From assembly GCA_028693555.1 (NCBI GenBank), contig JAQUVD010000010.1, positions 1 to 64,000 of the forward strand: a stretch of 64,000 bases of DNA, read 5' to 3'. Position 1 is the first letter of the stretch; each line of letters opens with the position of its first letter. The notes under the pieces were generated by a model. It was not told the origin of the DNA. It saw nothing but the letters and a program-made list of their open reading frames with translations, and searched no databases. Position numbers and translations under genes: made by a program. Below are positions 47,412 to 57,162 of the stretch, one piece after another. This DNA is from Hespellia sp. (lineage in GTDB: Bacteria > Bacillota > Clostridia > Lachnospirales > Lachnospiraceae).

Positions 47412-50399
47412 ATGAGCGATATTATGACATGTATACCTTTTTCACAGCTTTTGAACTGGGTATTAGAAGAACGGGAAACGAAAGAAAGCGTGTTTGGAGT
47501 GCGCAGACCCTATGTGGCAGATCCGGCGAAAGCAAGGGAGTTATTTGAAAGAAAGCTCGAGACTGTGATTGGACCGGCAGCAGGACCAAACAGTCAGCTT
47601 GCACAGAATATCATTGCTTCATACTATGCAGGAAGCCGTTTCTTCGAATTAAAGACGGTTCAGATCATGGATGGTGCAGAGCTTGCAGCCTGTGTGAACA
47701 AACCATGTATCAAAGCAGATGATGAGTGCTATAACTGTGAGTGGTCTACTGAACTTTACGTGCCACAGGCTCAGGATGAATATATCAAAGCGTGGATGCT
47801 TCTGCATGTAATTGCAAAAGAATACGGCCTTGGTCTTGCAGATGGATTCCAGTTCAATATCAGTGTTGGATATGATCTTGCAGGAATCAAATCAGAAAAG
47901 ATCGATACCTTTATCAATCATATGATGGATGCAAAGGATACAGAGTGCTTTCAGGAAGCAAAAGCATACCTTCTTGCCAATGTGGGGCGTTTTGAGAATG
48001 TCACAGCAGAAGATATCGAGGCGATTTCTTCGAACATCTGCAATTCCGCAACGATTTCTACACTGCACGGATGTCCTCCACAGGAGATCGAAAGTATTGC
48101 AACTTATTTATTAGAAGAAAAAGGAATCCATACCTTTATCAAATGTAATCCGACACTGCTCGGATATGATTATGCAAGAAAAACAATGGATGAGATGGGC
48201 TATGACTATGTCGCATTTGGAAAATTCCACTTTGAGGATGATCTTCAGTATGAAGATGCGGTTCCAATGCTCCAGAGATTACAGGCATTAGCGGACGCGA
48301 AGAAATTAGCGTTTGGCGTGAAGATTACGAATACATTCCCGGTTGATGTAAAAGCCGGAGAGCTCCCAAGTGAAGAGATGTATATGTCAGGAAAATCCCT
48401 GTACGCATTATCACTTTCTGTGGCAGCGAATCTTTCCCGTGACTTTGGCGGAAAACTGCGTATCGCATATTCCGGCGGAGCAGATTATTTCAATATTGAA
48501 AAGATTGTCGGATGTGGTATCTGGCCTGTTACAATGGCAACAACGATCTTAAAACCAGGTGGATACCAGAGACTGTCCCAGATTGCAAAGGCACTTGAGA
48601 AGTTCGGTGGTCAGGAATTTGCAGGCATCGATGTGGCAGCACTGGAACAACTGGTGGAAGAAGCAAAAAATGACAAACATCATACAAAAGCAGCCAAAAT
48701 GCCTGTATCCAGAAAATCAGGAGAACCGGTTCCTCTGATGAACTGCTACACAGCACCTTGTCAGGATACCTGTCCGATTCATCAGGATATCCCAACGTAT
48801 CTGCAGCTTGTTGGTGAAGGCAGATACGAGGAAGCACTTCAGGTTATCATGGATAAGAATGCACTTCCATTCATGACAGGAACGATCTGTGCACACGGAT
48901 GTATGAGCGCATGTACCCGTAATTTCTATGAGACACCGGTACAGATCAGAGGAGTGAAACTAGAAGCGGCACAGAACGGATATGAAGCAGTCTTAGCGAA
49001 ACTTGCAAAGACAGGTAAGAGTGATAAGAAAGTGGCTGTCATTGGCGGAGGTCCGGCAGGCATGGCATCTGCTTACTACCTTGCAAAAGGCGGTGCAACT
49101 GTCACATTATTTGAAAAGACAGAATCACTCGGCGGTGTGGTAAATCACGTGATTCCCGACTTTAGAATCGACGGAGAAGTGATTGCAAAAGATGCATCCT
49201 TCCTTGAAAAATTAGGCGTGGAGATCGTATACAACAGCATGGTAGATGATGTGGAAATTCTAAAGAAGCATGGATATGATGCAGTCGTACTTGCAGTAGG
49301 AGCATACAAGCGTGGAAATCTTACAATCGAAGGAACAACAGCGAAGAATGCACTGGAATACTTAGAAGAATTTAACCAGACGCAGGGGAAGGTTGCCCTT
49401 GGTCAGAATGTGGTTGTCATCGGTGGCGGAAATACAGCGATGGATACAGCAAGAGCAGCAAAACGCAATGAAGGCGTAGAACATGTATATCTTGTATATA
49501 GAAGAACGAAACGCTATATGCCTGCGGACGAAGAAGAATTATTATTAGCAATAGAAGATGGTGTGGAATTCAAAGAACTGCTCGCACCTGTAAAAATGGA
49601 AAACGGAACACTAGTCTGCAAGAAGATGATACTTGGAGAAATCGATGCATCCGGCCGCCGCGGTGTAGAAAGTACGGATGAAATCGTAGAGATCCCTGCC
49701 GATACTGTGATTGCAGCCGTAGGTGAAAAGGTTCCAACCGATTTCTATGAGAAGAACGGTCTGAATGTAGATGAAAAGGGACGCCCTAGAGTATCTGACA
49801 AGCTGGAAGCAAGCACACCGGGTGTATATGTGGTCGGAGATGGCCTGTATGGTCCATCCATTGTTGTAAAAGCGATGGCAAATGCGAAGACAGCAGCAGA
49901 AGCAATCCTAGGTGAAAGCGTATCAGGTGATGTTGCGATTGCATCTGAAAAAGCTGTAATCTATGAGAAGAAGGGAATCCTTGCTGAGCCGGAAGCAATC
50001 GGACAGGAGAGTGACCGTTGTCTTGGATGCGCAACCGTATGTGAGAACTGCGTAGATGTCTGTCCGAATAGAGCAAACATTTCCATCAAGGTTCCGGGTA
50101 TGGAGATGGAGCAGGTGATTCACGTTGACTATATGTGTAACGAATGTGGCAACTGCAACAGCTTCTGTCCATACGCATCGGCACCGTACCAGAGCAAATT
50201 CACACTGTTTGCGAGTCAGGCAGACATGCAGGACAGCAAGAATGACGGATTTGTTGTGCTCGATGCTGCAAGGCATGAATATCAGGTTCGTTTCCTTGGA
50301 AATATAAGTACCGTAAAACCGGCAGATGGCAATATTCCATCCGGTATCGTAGACATTATGAATGCAGTATGTGATGGTTATGGATATCTGATTCCATAG
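47412..50399 (+). CDS. ygfK: YgfK, putative selenate reductase-type flavin/iron-sulfur oxidoreductase
   Basis: 995 residues. N-terminal third resembles a dihydroorotate dehydrogenase-like barrel (STLHGCPPQEIESIATYLLEE); the middle is a GltD-type FAD/NAD module with CQDTCPIHQDIPTYLQL cysteines, VAVIGGGPAGMASAYYLAKGG, VVIGGGNTAMDTARAAKRN and VYVVGDG; the C-terminus has ferredoxin-like clusters CLGCATVCENCVDVCP and CNECGNCNSFCPYA. It is named for selenate reduction in E. coli but in this cluster is expected to pass electrons in purine catabolism. E. coli YgfK is about 1030 residues. Confidence 0.92.
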   Translation: MSDIMTCIPFSQLLNWVLEERETKESVFGVRRPYVADPAKARELFERKLETVIGPAAGPNSQLAQNIIASYYAGSRFFELKTVQIMDGAELAACVNKPCIKADDECYNCEWSTELYVPQAQDEYIKAWMLLHVIAKEYGLGLADGFQFNISVGYDLAGIKSEKIDTFINHMMDAKDTECFQEAKAYLLANVGRFENVTAEDIEAISSNICNSATISTLHGCPPQEIESIATYLLEEKGIHTFIKCNPTLLGYDYARKTMDEMGYDYVAFGKFHFEDDLQYEDAVPMLQRLQALADAKKLAFGVKITNTFPVDVKAGELPSEEMYMSGKSLYALSLSVAANLSRDFGGKLRIAYSGGADYFNIEKIVGCGIWPVTMATTILKPGGYQRLSQIAKALEKFGGQEFAGIDVAALEQLVEEAKNDKHHTKAAKMPVSRKSGEPVPLMNCYTAPCQDTCPIHQDIPTYLQLVGEGRYEEALQVIMDKNALPFMTGTICAHGCMSACTRNFYETPVQIRGVKLEAAQNGYEAVLAKLAKTGKSDKKVAVIGGGPAGMASAYYLAKGGATVTLFEKTESLGGVVNHVIPDFRIDGEVIAKDASFLEKLGVEIVYNSMVDDVEILKKHGYDAVVLAVGAYKRGNLTIEGTTAKNALEYLEEFNQTQGKVALGQNVVVIGGGNTAMDTARAAKRNEGVEHVYLVYRRTKRYMPADEEELLLAIEDGVEFKELLAPVKMENGTLVCKKMILGEIDASGRRGVESTDEIVEIPADTVIAAVGEKVPTDFYEKNGLNVDEKGRPRVSDKLEASTPGVYVVGDGLYGPSIVVKAMANAKTAAEAILGESVSGDVAIASEKAVIYEKKGILAEPEAIGQESDRCLGCATVCENCVDVCPNRANISIKVPGMEMEQVIHVDYMCNECGNCNSFCPYASAPYQSKFTLFASQADMQDSKNDGFVVLDAARHEYQVRFLGNISTVKPADGNIPSGIVDIMNAVCDGYGYLIP

Positions 50400-50414
50400 A
50401 ATCGAGGGAATAAT

Positions 50415-50906
50415 ATGAAGAACAAAGTACCCCGTTTTGTTGCACGGGTATACTGCAAAGGCTGTGAGCACTCACAGCCTGATGCAGAAGGGAAAGATTG
50501 TACATATGGCTGTATCGGGTGTGGGGGCTGTGTAGAGAGCTGTAAGCTTCACGCGATCACGATTGGCGAGCATGGAGCCGCAGTTGTGGATGAGAAAAAA
50601 TGTGTGGGCTGTGGATTGTGTATCAAAGCCTGTCCGCAGGACATTATTCACAAAGTAGCTGCCGATCATAGTTTCCAGCCACTCTGCTCGAACAGGGACG
50701 CTGCAGCAGCTGCAAAAAAAGCATGTGATAATAGCTGTATTGGATGTAGAATCTGTGAAAAGAACTGTCCGATGGGAGCGATTACAATCGAAGGCAATCA
50801 TGCAGTCATCGACGAAGAATTATGTACAGATTGTGGATTTTGTCTTGTAAAATGTCCGCGCGGGGTTATCGAGGATGTGCGTGGGCTAATTTGTAAAAAC
50901 AGATAG
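50415..50906 (+). CDS. 4Fe-4S ferredoxin-type electron carrier
   Basis: 163 residues with many cysteines: CIGCGGCVESCK, CVGCGLCIKACP, CIGCRICEKNCPMGA and CTDCGFCLVKCPRG, i.e. up to four cubane clusters, plus an N-terminal CKGCEHS. RnfB/ferredoxin-like but without a membrane anchor. It is 15 bases after ygfK and 16 before the hydroxylase, so it is a strong candidate for the electron acceptor linking hydroxylase, YgfK and the downstream flavoprotein. Confidence 0.88.
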   Translation: MKNKVPRFVARVYCKGCEHSQPDAEGKDCTYGCIGCGGCVESCKLHAITIGEHGAAVVDEKKCVGCGLCIKACPQDIIHKVAADHSFQPLCSNRDAAAAAKKACDNSCIGCRICEKNCPMGAITIEGNHAVIDEELCTDCGFCLVKCPRGVIEDVRGLICKNR

Positions 50907-50922
50907 AAAGGAAGCAGGCATT

Positions 50923-53472
50923 ATGATAGAAATCTGTGTGAATGGAACAGAATATCAAGTTGAAAAAGATCAGACACTGCTTCGCTTTCTGCGCGATGTG
51001 TGTAAATTGAAATCTGTAAAAGACGGCTGCAGTGAAGGTGCCTGCGGGACCTGTCATGTCTTGATTGACGGTGTGCCACAGAAAGCCTGTGGTCCAATGA
51101 TTTCTATGGTACAGGGAAAAGAGATTCTTACCATAGAAGGGTTTACAGAACGTGAAAAAGAGATTTATGTCCGTGCATTCGGCGAAGCGGGAGCAGTGCA
51201 ATGTGGGTTCTGCATTCCGGGTATGGTCATCTGTGCAAAAGGTCTTCTTGATGTGAATCCAAAGCCGGGCAGAGAAGAGATTGCATGGGCACTGCGCAAT
51301 AACATTTGCCGCTGCACCGGATATAAGAAAATCTTTGATGCGGTGGAACTTGCAGCAAAATATCTGCGGGAAGGCGAAAGTGAAGAATCTGCGTACAGCT
51401 GGAGACTTGGTGAGCGCGTTCCCCGTATTGATGTACGGGAAAAAGTACTGGGTTACGGTGAATATGTAGACGATATGGAAGTCAAAGATCTCGCATATGG
51501 AAGTGCTGTGCGAGCTGCGCATCCAAGAGCAAGGGTCTTGTCTATCGATAAGAGCAAAGCACTTGCAATGCCGGGTGTCCTTGCGGTGATCACAGCAGAA
51601 GATATTCCGGGCACTCTGGAGGTAGGGCATATTGTCAGAGACTGGGATACCCTGATTCCGGTTGGAAAATGTACCCGATATCTGGGAGATGCGATCGCAA
51701 TTGTAGTGGCAGAGACACCGGAACTGTTAGAGAAAGCAAAGAAACTAGTAAAAGTAGAATACGAAGTGTTACAACCGGTTACGAATCCTTATGAAGCAAT
51801 GAAGGAGGATGCACCGAAGTTACATGAGAAAGGCAATCTGCTTGCACACAAGCATGTATCACGGGGAAATGCGAAGGAAGCAATTGAGAACGCTTCCCAT
51901 GTATTGAAACAGAAATTTGCGACACCGTGGACGGAGCATGCATTCTTAGAACCGGAATGTGCAATCGCGATGCCGGATGATGACGGCGTGCTGATCTATT
52001 CTACTGATCAGGGTGTGTATGCAACGCAGCATGAATGTGCACCGATGCTGGGACTCCCGAATGAAAAGGTCCGTGTCATCAACAAGCTGGTTGGAGGCGG
52101 ATTCGGCGGGAAAGAAGATATGACTGTACAGCATCACGCAGGACTGGCAGCAATGATTGTAAAGAGACCGGTGAAGGTGAAGCTGACCAGAGCTGAGAGC
52201 ATGATCATCCATCCAAAACGCCATCCAATGGATATGGAATTCACTTTAGGCTGTAACGACAAGGGAGAAATCCAGGGAGTTATGGCAGAAGTCATCGCTG
52301 ACACAGGTGCATATGCATCACTTGGCGGACCGGTACTAGAAAGAGCATGTACACATGCGGCAGGACCATATCACTATGAGAACTTTGAAATTGACGGAAA
52401 AGCGTATTATACCAACAACCCGCCGGCGGGGGCGTTTAGAGGATTCGGCGTCACACAGACCTGTTTTGCAATTGAGATGCTGCTGACGAAGATGGCAGAA
52501 GTGGTAGGGATCTCGCCTTGGGAAATCCGTTATCGAAATGCAATCCGTCCGGGAGAAGTACTTCCAAATGGTCAGATTGTGGATAATGCAACCGCACTTG
52601 TAGAGACACTTGAGGCGGTGAGGGATGTCTATGAGGCCCATCCATATGCAGGACTTGCATGCGCGATGAAAAATGCAGGAGTCGGAGTCGGACTGCCGGA
52701 TTACGGGCGTTGTATCATCGGTGTAAAAAATGGAAAACTCCATATTCGTTCCGGAGCATCGTGTATCGGACAGGGACTTGGAACCGTACTGGTTCAGATG
52801 GTTGCACAAACGACAGGTTTTGCAAGGGATGATATGATTTACGATGCATCCAACACCATTGATGCACCGGATTCAGGAACGACATCCGGATCAAGGCAGA
52901 CTCTGATTACAGGGGAAGCGGCGAGAAGAGCATGTGAATTACTGAATCAGGCATTGGAGTCGAAGACCATAGAGGAGCTGGAAGGGGAAGAGTTTTATGG
53001 AGAGTACCTCGCGGCAACAGACGCGTTAGGTGCAGATGTACCAAATCCGGTATCCCATGTAGCTTATGGTTATGCGACGCAGGTATGCATTTTAAATGAA
53101 GATGGAACAATTGAAAAGATTGTAGCAGCCCATGATGTTGGCAAGGCCGTAAATCCACTGTCTATTGAAGGACAGATTGAAGGCGGAGTTATCATGTCAC
53201 TGGGATTTGCGCTAACAGAGCAGTATCAGTTGGAGGAATGTGTTCCGAAGACAAAGTACGGAACAATTGGACTATTCCGCGCACATCAGGTTCCACAGGT
53301 AGAGAGTATCATTGTGGAGCGGGAAGGACTAAATGTAGCGTGCGGTGCGAAGGGCATCGGAGAGATCACTTCAATTCCGACGGCACCCGCAATTGCCGGA
53401 GCTTATTACAGGCTGAATGGAAAGTTCCAGACAACATTACCACTGACAGATACACCTTATGAAAGACCGTAA
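50923..53472 (+). CDS. Selenium-dependent xanthine dehydrogenase-type molybdenum hydroxylase
   Basis: 849 residues fusing the [2Fe-2S] part and the Mo part. N-terminus: plant-type cluster CSEGACGTC (residues 36-44) and a second cluster CGFCIPGM with NNICRCTGYKK. Then the xanthine-oxidase a/b hammerhead and Mo domains: GGGFGGKEDMTVQ, AFRGFGVTQ, GQGLGTVLVQM, and the catalytic Glu in GAKGIGEITSIPT. There is no FAD domain, so electrons must leave through partner proteins. Similar to E. coli XdhD. The selenium ligand is cofactor-based, not Sec, and cannot be read from sequence; it is inferred from the neighbours. Substrate could be xanthine, hypoxanthine, urate or another purine. Confidence 0.9.
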   Translation: MIEICVNGTEYQVEKDQTLLRFLRDVCKLKSVKDGCSEGACGTCHVLIDGVPQKACGPMISMVQGKEILTIEGFTEREKEIYVRAFGEAGAVQCGFCIPGMVICAKGLLDVNPKPGREEIAWALRNNICRCTGYKKIFDAVELAAKYLREGESEESAYSWRLGERVPRIDVREKVLGYGEYVDDMEVKDLAYGSAVRAAHPRARVLSIDKSKALAMPGVLAVITAEDIPGTLEVGHIVRDWDTLIPVGKCTRYLGDAIAIVVAETPELLEKAKKLVKVEYEVLQPVTNPYEAMKEDAPKLHEKGNLLAHKHVSRGNAKEAIENASHVLKQKFATPWTEHAFLEPECAIAMPDDDGVLIYSTDQGVYATQHECAPMLGLPNEKVRVINKLVGGGFGGKEDMTVQHHAGLAAMIVKRPVKVKLTRAESMIIHPKRHPMDMEFTLGCNDKGEIQGVMAEVIADTGAYASLGGPVLERACTHAAGPYHYENFEIDGKAYYTNNPPAGAFRGFGVTQTCFAIEMLLTKMAEVVGISPWEIRYRNAIRPGEVLPNGQIVDNATALVETLEAVRDVYEAHPYAGLACAMKNAGVGVGLPDYGRCIIGVKNGKLHIRSGASCIGQGLGTVLVQMVAQTTGFARDDMIYDASNTIDAPDSGTTSGSRQTLITGEAARRACELLNQALESKTIEELEGEEFYGEYLAATDALGADVPNPVSHVAYGYATQVCILNEDGTIEKIVAAHDVGKAVNPLSIEGQIEGGVIMSLGFALTEQYQLEECVPKTKYGTIGLFRAHQVPQVESIIVEREGLNVACGAKGIGEITSIPTAPAIAGAYYRLNGKFQTTLPLTDTPYERP

Positions 53473-53484
53473 AGGGGGAACGAA

Positions 53485-55326
53485 ATGAGTAGATTATTGA
53501 TGGCGGCGGCAGACAAAGTAGAGACGACCACGGAAACGATGATGAGAGAATTTGAACAGCGAATCGTGGCAAGTCCTCCGGGCGTCTGTCCTGTAGATTT
53601 ACAACTTGCATTTTTGAAAGTATGTCATGCACAGACATGTGGAAAATGTGTTCCATGTCGAGTTGGACTCAGACAATTAGAAAACTTATTGGAAACGGTT
53701 ATGAATAATGAAGGTACGATGGAGACACTCGAGCTGATTGAACGCACGGCGAAGAGTATCCAGAATACCGCAGACTGTGCAATTGGATTTGAGGCAGCAA
53801 GAATGGTGCTTGTCGGCATGGAAGGATTCCGTGAGGATTACATTTCCCATGTCACACAGAAGAAATGTATCGGTGCATTTGAACAGCCGATTCCATGTAT
53901 CGCACTCTGTCCTGCCCATGTAGATATTCCGGGGTATGTGGCACTGGTGAAAGAAGAACGCTATGAGGATGCAGTGCGTCTGATTCGCAAAGACAATCCA
54001 TTCCCAACAGCATGTGCTCTGGTCTGTGAGCACCCATGTGAAGAGCGATGCCGCAGAAATATGCTGGACAGCTCCGTGAATATCAGAGGGCTCAAACGTT
54101 TTGCGGTAGAAAAAATACACGCAGACGTTGCGCAGGTTCCGAAAAAAGCGGAAACGACAGGAAAGAAGATTGCAATCATCGGCGGGGGTCCAAGTGGTCT
54201 GACCGCAGCATATTTCCTACAGTTGATGGGACATCAGACCGTTGTGTTTGAAGAAAAAGAAAAACTGGGCGGTATGCTCCGTTATGGAATTCCAAATTAC
54301 CGCTTCCCAAGAACACGTCTGGAGGAAGATGTAAATGCAATTCTTTCCACTGGCGTGGAAGTGCGCTATGGACAGAAGATCGGAAGAGATGTGACGCTCG
54401 AAGAGCTGCGCCGGGAATATGCGGCTGTCTACATCAGTATTGGCGCACAGATCGATAAGAAATTTGAGATTGAAGGATCACAGAGCAATCACGTCATTCC
54501 GGCGGTCAATATGCTGCGTGAAATCGGCGAAGGCACTACCCCTGATTTCTCAGGAAAACGTGTGGTGGTCATTGGCGGTGGAAATGTTGCAATGGATTGT
54601 GCAAGAACCGCAATTCGTGCCAATGCAAAGAGTGTAAATATCGTGTACCGAAGAAGAGAAAAAGATATGACAGCATCACCGGATGAGGTTCGCGGTGCAA
54701 TCGAGGAGGGTGTTGAATTAACCGTGCTTCAGGCACCACTTCGCATAGAGGCGGATGAACAAGGAAATGTGGCAGCACTCTGGACACAGCCACAGATCAG
54801 TGGCGTGTACGACAAGGCTGGAAGACCAAGCCCGGTCAAGGCAAAGAAAGAGCCGGAGAAAATCCAGTGCGACATGATTCTGCTCGCAATTGGACAGGAG
54901 ATTGAATCAGAATCATTTGCAAAAGAAGGCGTTGAAGTAAAACGCAACCGTCTCGTTGTAGATGAGAGCGGCTGTGTGGCGGGAATGCCCGGTGTCTATG
55001 CAGGCGGTGACTGCGTGAGCGGTCCGGCTACCGTAATCAAAGCAATCGCAGCCGGAAAAACAGTGGCAGCGAATATCGATGAATATCTCGGATTTGAACA
55101 TAAGATCCGTTGCGATATCGAGATTCCGGAGCCGGCGATGGACAACAAGATCCCAAGCGGAAGAATTCATCTGACCGAGCGTGAAGCAATTGAGAGAAAA
55201 TGTGACTTTGAAGGAATAGAAAATTCTATGAGCTTAGAGGAAGCACAGCAGGAGTCTTCAAGATGTCTGCGATGCGACCATCATGGATGTGGTGTACTGA
55301 GAGGGGGCAGGGAATTAGAATGGTAA
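53485..55326 (+). CDS. NuoF/GltD-type NAD(P)-binding iron-sulfur flavoprotein
   Basis: 613 residues. Residues about 48-112 match the C-terminal 4Fe-4S domain of NuoF (TCGKCVPCRVGLRQLENLL). Next come a GltD-type cysteine domain (CIALCPAHVDIPGYVAL, CEHPCEERC), an FAD site IAIIGGGPSGLTAAYFL, an NAD(P) site VVIGGGNVAMDCARTA, and a terminal cluster SRCLRCDHHGCG. The combination suggests an adaptor passing electrons between NAD(P)H, ferredoxin and the hydrogenase that follows. It overlaps hydA by 7 bases. No NuoE or true NuoF FMN domain is present. Confidence 0.85.
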   Translation: MSRLLMAAADKVETTTETMMREFEQRIVASPPGVCPVDLQLAFLKVCHAQTCGKCVPCRVGLRQLENLLETVMNNEGTMETLELIERTAKSIQNTADCAIGFEAARMVLVGMEGFREDYISHVTQKKCIGAFEQPIPCIALCPAHVDIPGYVALVKEERYEDAVRLIRKDNPFPTACALVCEHPCEERCRRNMLDSSVNIRGLKRFAVEKIHADVAQVPKKAETTGKKIAIIGGGPSGLTAAYFLQLMGHQTVVFEEKEKLGGMLRYGIPNYRFPRTRLEEDVNAILSTGVEVRYGQKIGRDVTLEELRREYAAVYISIGAQIDKKFEIEGSQSNHVIPAVNMLREIGEGTTPDFSGKRVVVIGGGNVAMDCARTAIRANAKSVNIVYRRREKDMTASPDEVRGAIEEGVELTVLQAPLRIEADEQGNVAALWTQPQISGVYDKAGRPSPVKAKKEPEKIQCDMILLAIGQEIESESFAKEGVEVKRNRLVVDESGCVAGMPGVYAGGDCVSGPATVIKAIAAGKTVAANIDEYLGFEHKIRCDIEIPEPAMDNKIPSGRIHLTEREAIERKCDFEGIENSMSLEEAQQESSRCLRCDHHGCGVLRGGRELEW

Positions 55327-57038
55327 ATATCACTTTAAATGGAAAACAAATCCAGGTTGAAAAGAACCTTACAATTATGGAAGCTGCGAAACAAAATGGT
55401 GTGATGATTCCTTCTCTGTGTTTCCTGAAGGAAATCAACGAAATCGGAGCCTGTCGTGTCTGCGTTGTTGAGATCGAAGGGAAAGACCTTCTCGTACCAT
55501 CCTGTAATACCAGAGTGGAAGAGGGCATGGTCATCTATACGAACAGCCCGAAGGTGCAGAGTGCCAGAGAGTCTATCGTACAGATGATTCTCTCTCAGCA
55601 TGAATTTAAGTGCGCAACATGTGTGCGTAACGGAAACTGTGGACTGCAGAAGGTAGCACAGGATCTGAATATTTTAGAAGTGCCATTCCCTACAGAAATT
55701 GAGTATCAGGACTGGGATCAGACATTTCCGATCATCCGTGATTCTGCAAAATGTATCAAATGTATGCGATGTGTGCAGATTTGTGATAAGGTGCAGGGGC
55801 TGAAGGTATGGGATATTTTAAATACCGGAAAACGTACTAGCGTCAACGTCAGAGATAATCAGGATATCTCGAAAGTGAACTGTGCAATCTGTGGTCAGTG
55901 TATCACACATTGTCCAACGGGTGCACTTCGGGAACGGGACGATACAAGAAAAGTACTCCGCGCAATCGAGTCAGAAGATAAGATTGTCGTGGTACAGATT
56001 GCACCTGCAGTGCGTACTGCATGGGGCGAGCAGCTTGGTCTTAGCAAAGAGGAAGCTTCTGTCGGCAAGATGGTTGCGGCAGTGAGGAGGTTAGGCGTGA
56101 ACTACGTATTTGATACTGATTTTTCTGCCGACCTCACAATTATGGAAGAAGGTATGGAACTGCTTGACCGCGTGAAGAGCGCAGCAAAGCCAATGCCGAT
56201 GTTTACTTCCTGCTGTCCGGGCTGGGTGCGCTTTATGAAGCTGGAATATCCGGAATATGTGGAACACCTGTCGACTGCAAAATCACCACAGCAGATGTTC
56301 GGAGCAGTTACAAAGAGTTATTTTGCAGAGAAGCTTGGAGTGGATCCAAATCAGATTTTCTGTGTGTCAATTATGCCATGTGTAGCCAAAAAATACGAGG
56401 CTGATGTAGAGCAGGTCAATGATTCAGAAGCAGATAAGGATGTTGATGCAGTTCTGACAACACGTGAACTGGTGCGTATGATGCATATGTGTCAGGTGAA
56501 TGTAGACAGACTGGAGGAAGAAGAATTTGACTCACCACTTGGAACCGGAAGTGGTGCCGGTGTGATCTTCGGAGCAACCGGAGGTGTAATGGAAGCGGCA
56601 CTTCGAAGCGCGTATTACTTCCTGAATGGAGAAAATCCGGGACCGGATGATTTCGCAGTGGTACGTGGAGAAGATGGGATCCGTGAAGCAACGGTAGAGA
56701 TTGCGGGCGTGAAGCTTCGTGCAGCAATCGTAAGCGGACTTGGAAACACAAGAAAGCTGATGGAGAAATTGAAGAAGAAACAGGTTGAGTATGACTTTAT
56801 TGAGATCATGACATGTCCGGGCGGATGTGCAGGCGGAGGCGGACAGCCGATCCATGATGGAGAGGAACGAGCCAAAGAGCGTGGAGATATCCTGTATCAG
56901 TTAGATCAGGACAGCACACTTAGATTCTCACATGAGAATCCGGATGTTCAGACCATGTATCAGGAATATTTCAAAGAGCCGCTCTCAGAGGTGTCACATC
57001 ATTTGCTTCACACACACCAGAAGGACTGGGAATTGTAA
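55320..57038 (+). CDS. hydA: [FeFe]-hydrogenase catalytic subunit
   Basis: 572 residues. N-terminal [2Fe-2S] domain (CFLKEINEIGACRVCVV), His-Cys [4Fe-4S] segment (HEFKCATCVRNGNCGL), two ferredoxin cubanes (CIKCMRCVQICD, CAICGQCITHCPTGA), then an H-cluster with the three signatures TSCCPGW, MPCVAKKYE and MTCPGGCAGGGGQP, all intact. ATG 55320 overlaps the previous gene's stop and has AGGGGGCAGGG upstream. It makes or uses H2; in this operon it likely disposes of electrons from purine oxidation. The maturases HydEFG are not in the window. Confidence 0.92.
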   Translation: MVNITLNGKQIQVEKNLTIMEAAKQNGVMIPSLCFLKEINEIGACRVCVVEIEGKDLLVPSCNTRVEEGMVIYTNSPKVQSARESIVQMILSQHEFKCATCVRNGNCGLQKVAQDLNILEVPFPTEIEYQDWDQTFPIIRDSAKCIKCMRCVQICDKVQGLKVWDILNTGKRTSVNVRDNQDISKVNCAICGQCITHCPTGALRERDDTRKVLRAIESEDKIVVVQIAPAVRTAWGEQLGLSKEEASVGKMVAAVRRLGVNYVFDTDFSADLTIMEEGMELLDRVKSAAKPMPMFTSCCPGWVRFMKLEYPEYVEHLSTAKSPQQMFGAVTKSYFAEKLGVDPNQIFCVSIMPCVAKKYEADVEQVNDSEADKDVDAVLTTRELVRMMHMCQVNVDRLEEEEFDSPLGTGSGAGVIFGATGGVMEAALRSAYYFLNGENPGPDDFAVVRGEDGIREATVEIAGVKLRAAIVSGLGNTRKLMEKLKKKQVEYDFIEIMTCPGGCAGGGGQPIHDGEERAKERGDILYQLDQDSTLRFSHENPDVQTMYQEYFKEPLSEVSHHLLHTHQKDWEL

Positions 57039-57049
57039 AAATGAGGGGA

Positions 57050-57142
57050 TTGCTGTAACTCCTTCAAAGTGGTAAAATCGAAATTAGAAAAGAAAACTTG
57101 CCTTCAACGTCTGGCTTCGCAGAGAATGTCCGGACGTTGGAG
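57050..57142 (+). promoter_or_regulatory. Candidate modE promoter and leader hairpin
   Basis: TTGCTG (57050-57055), 17-base spacer, TAAAAT (57073-57078) with a TGG extended -10. The leader then contains a 13-pair hairpin, 57102-57114 with 57130-57142 (core CAACGTC/GACGTTG), loop 15 bases, ending about 20 bases before the modE start. It does not look like the known Moco riboswitch, and no T-run follows. Confidence 0.45.
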
Positions 57143-57162
57143 TGTTGAAAGCAGGTGAAGAT

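Noticed and set aside
57102-57142. Moco riboswitch before modE
   Set aside because: The leader is a single hairpin and lacks the larger multi-stem layout I would expect for that class.
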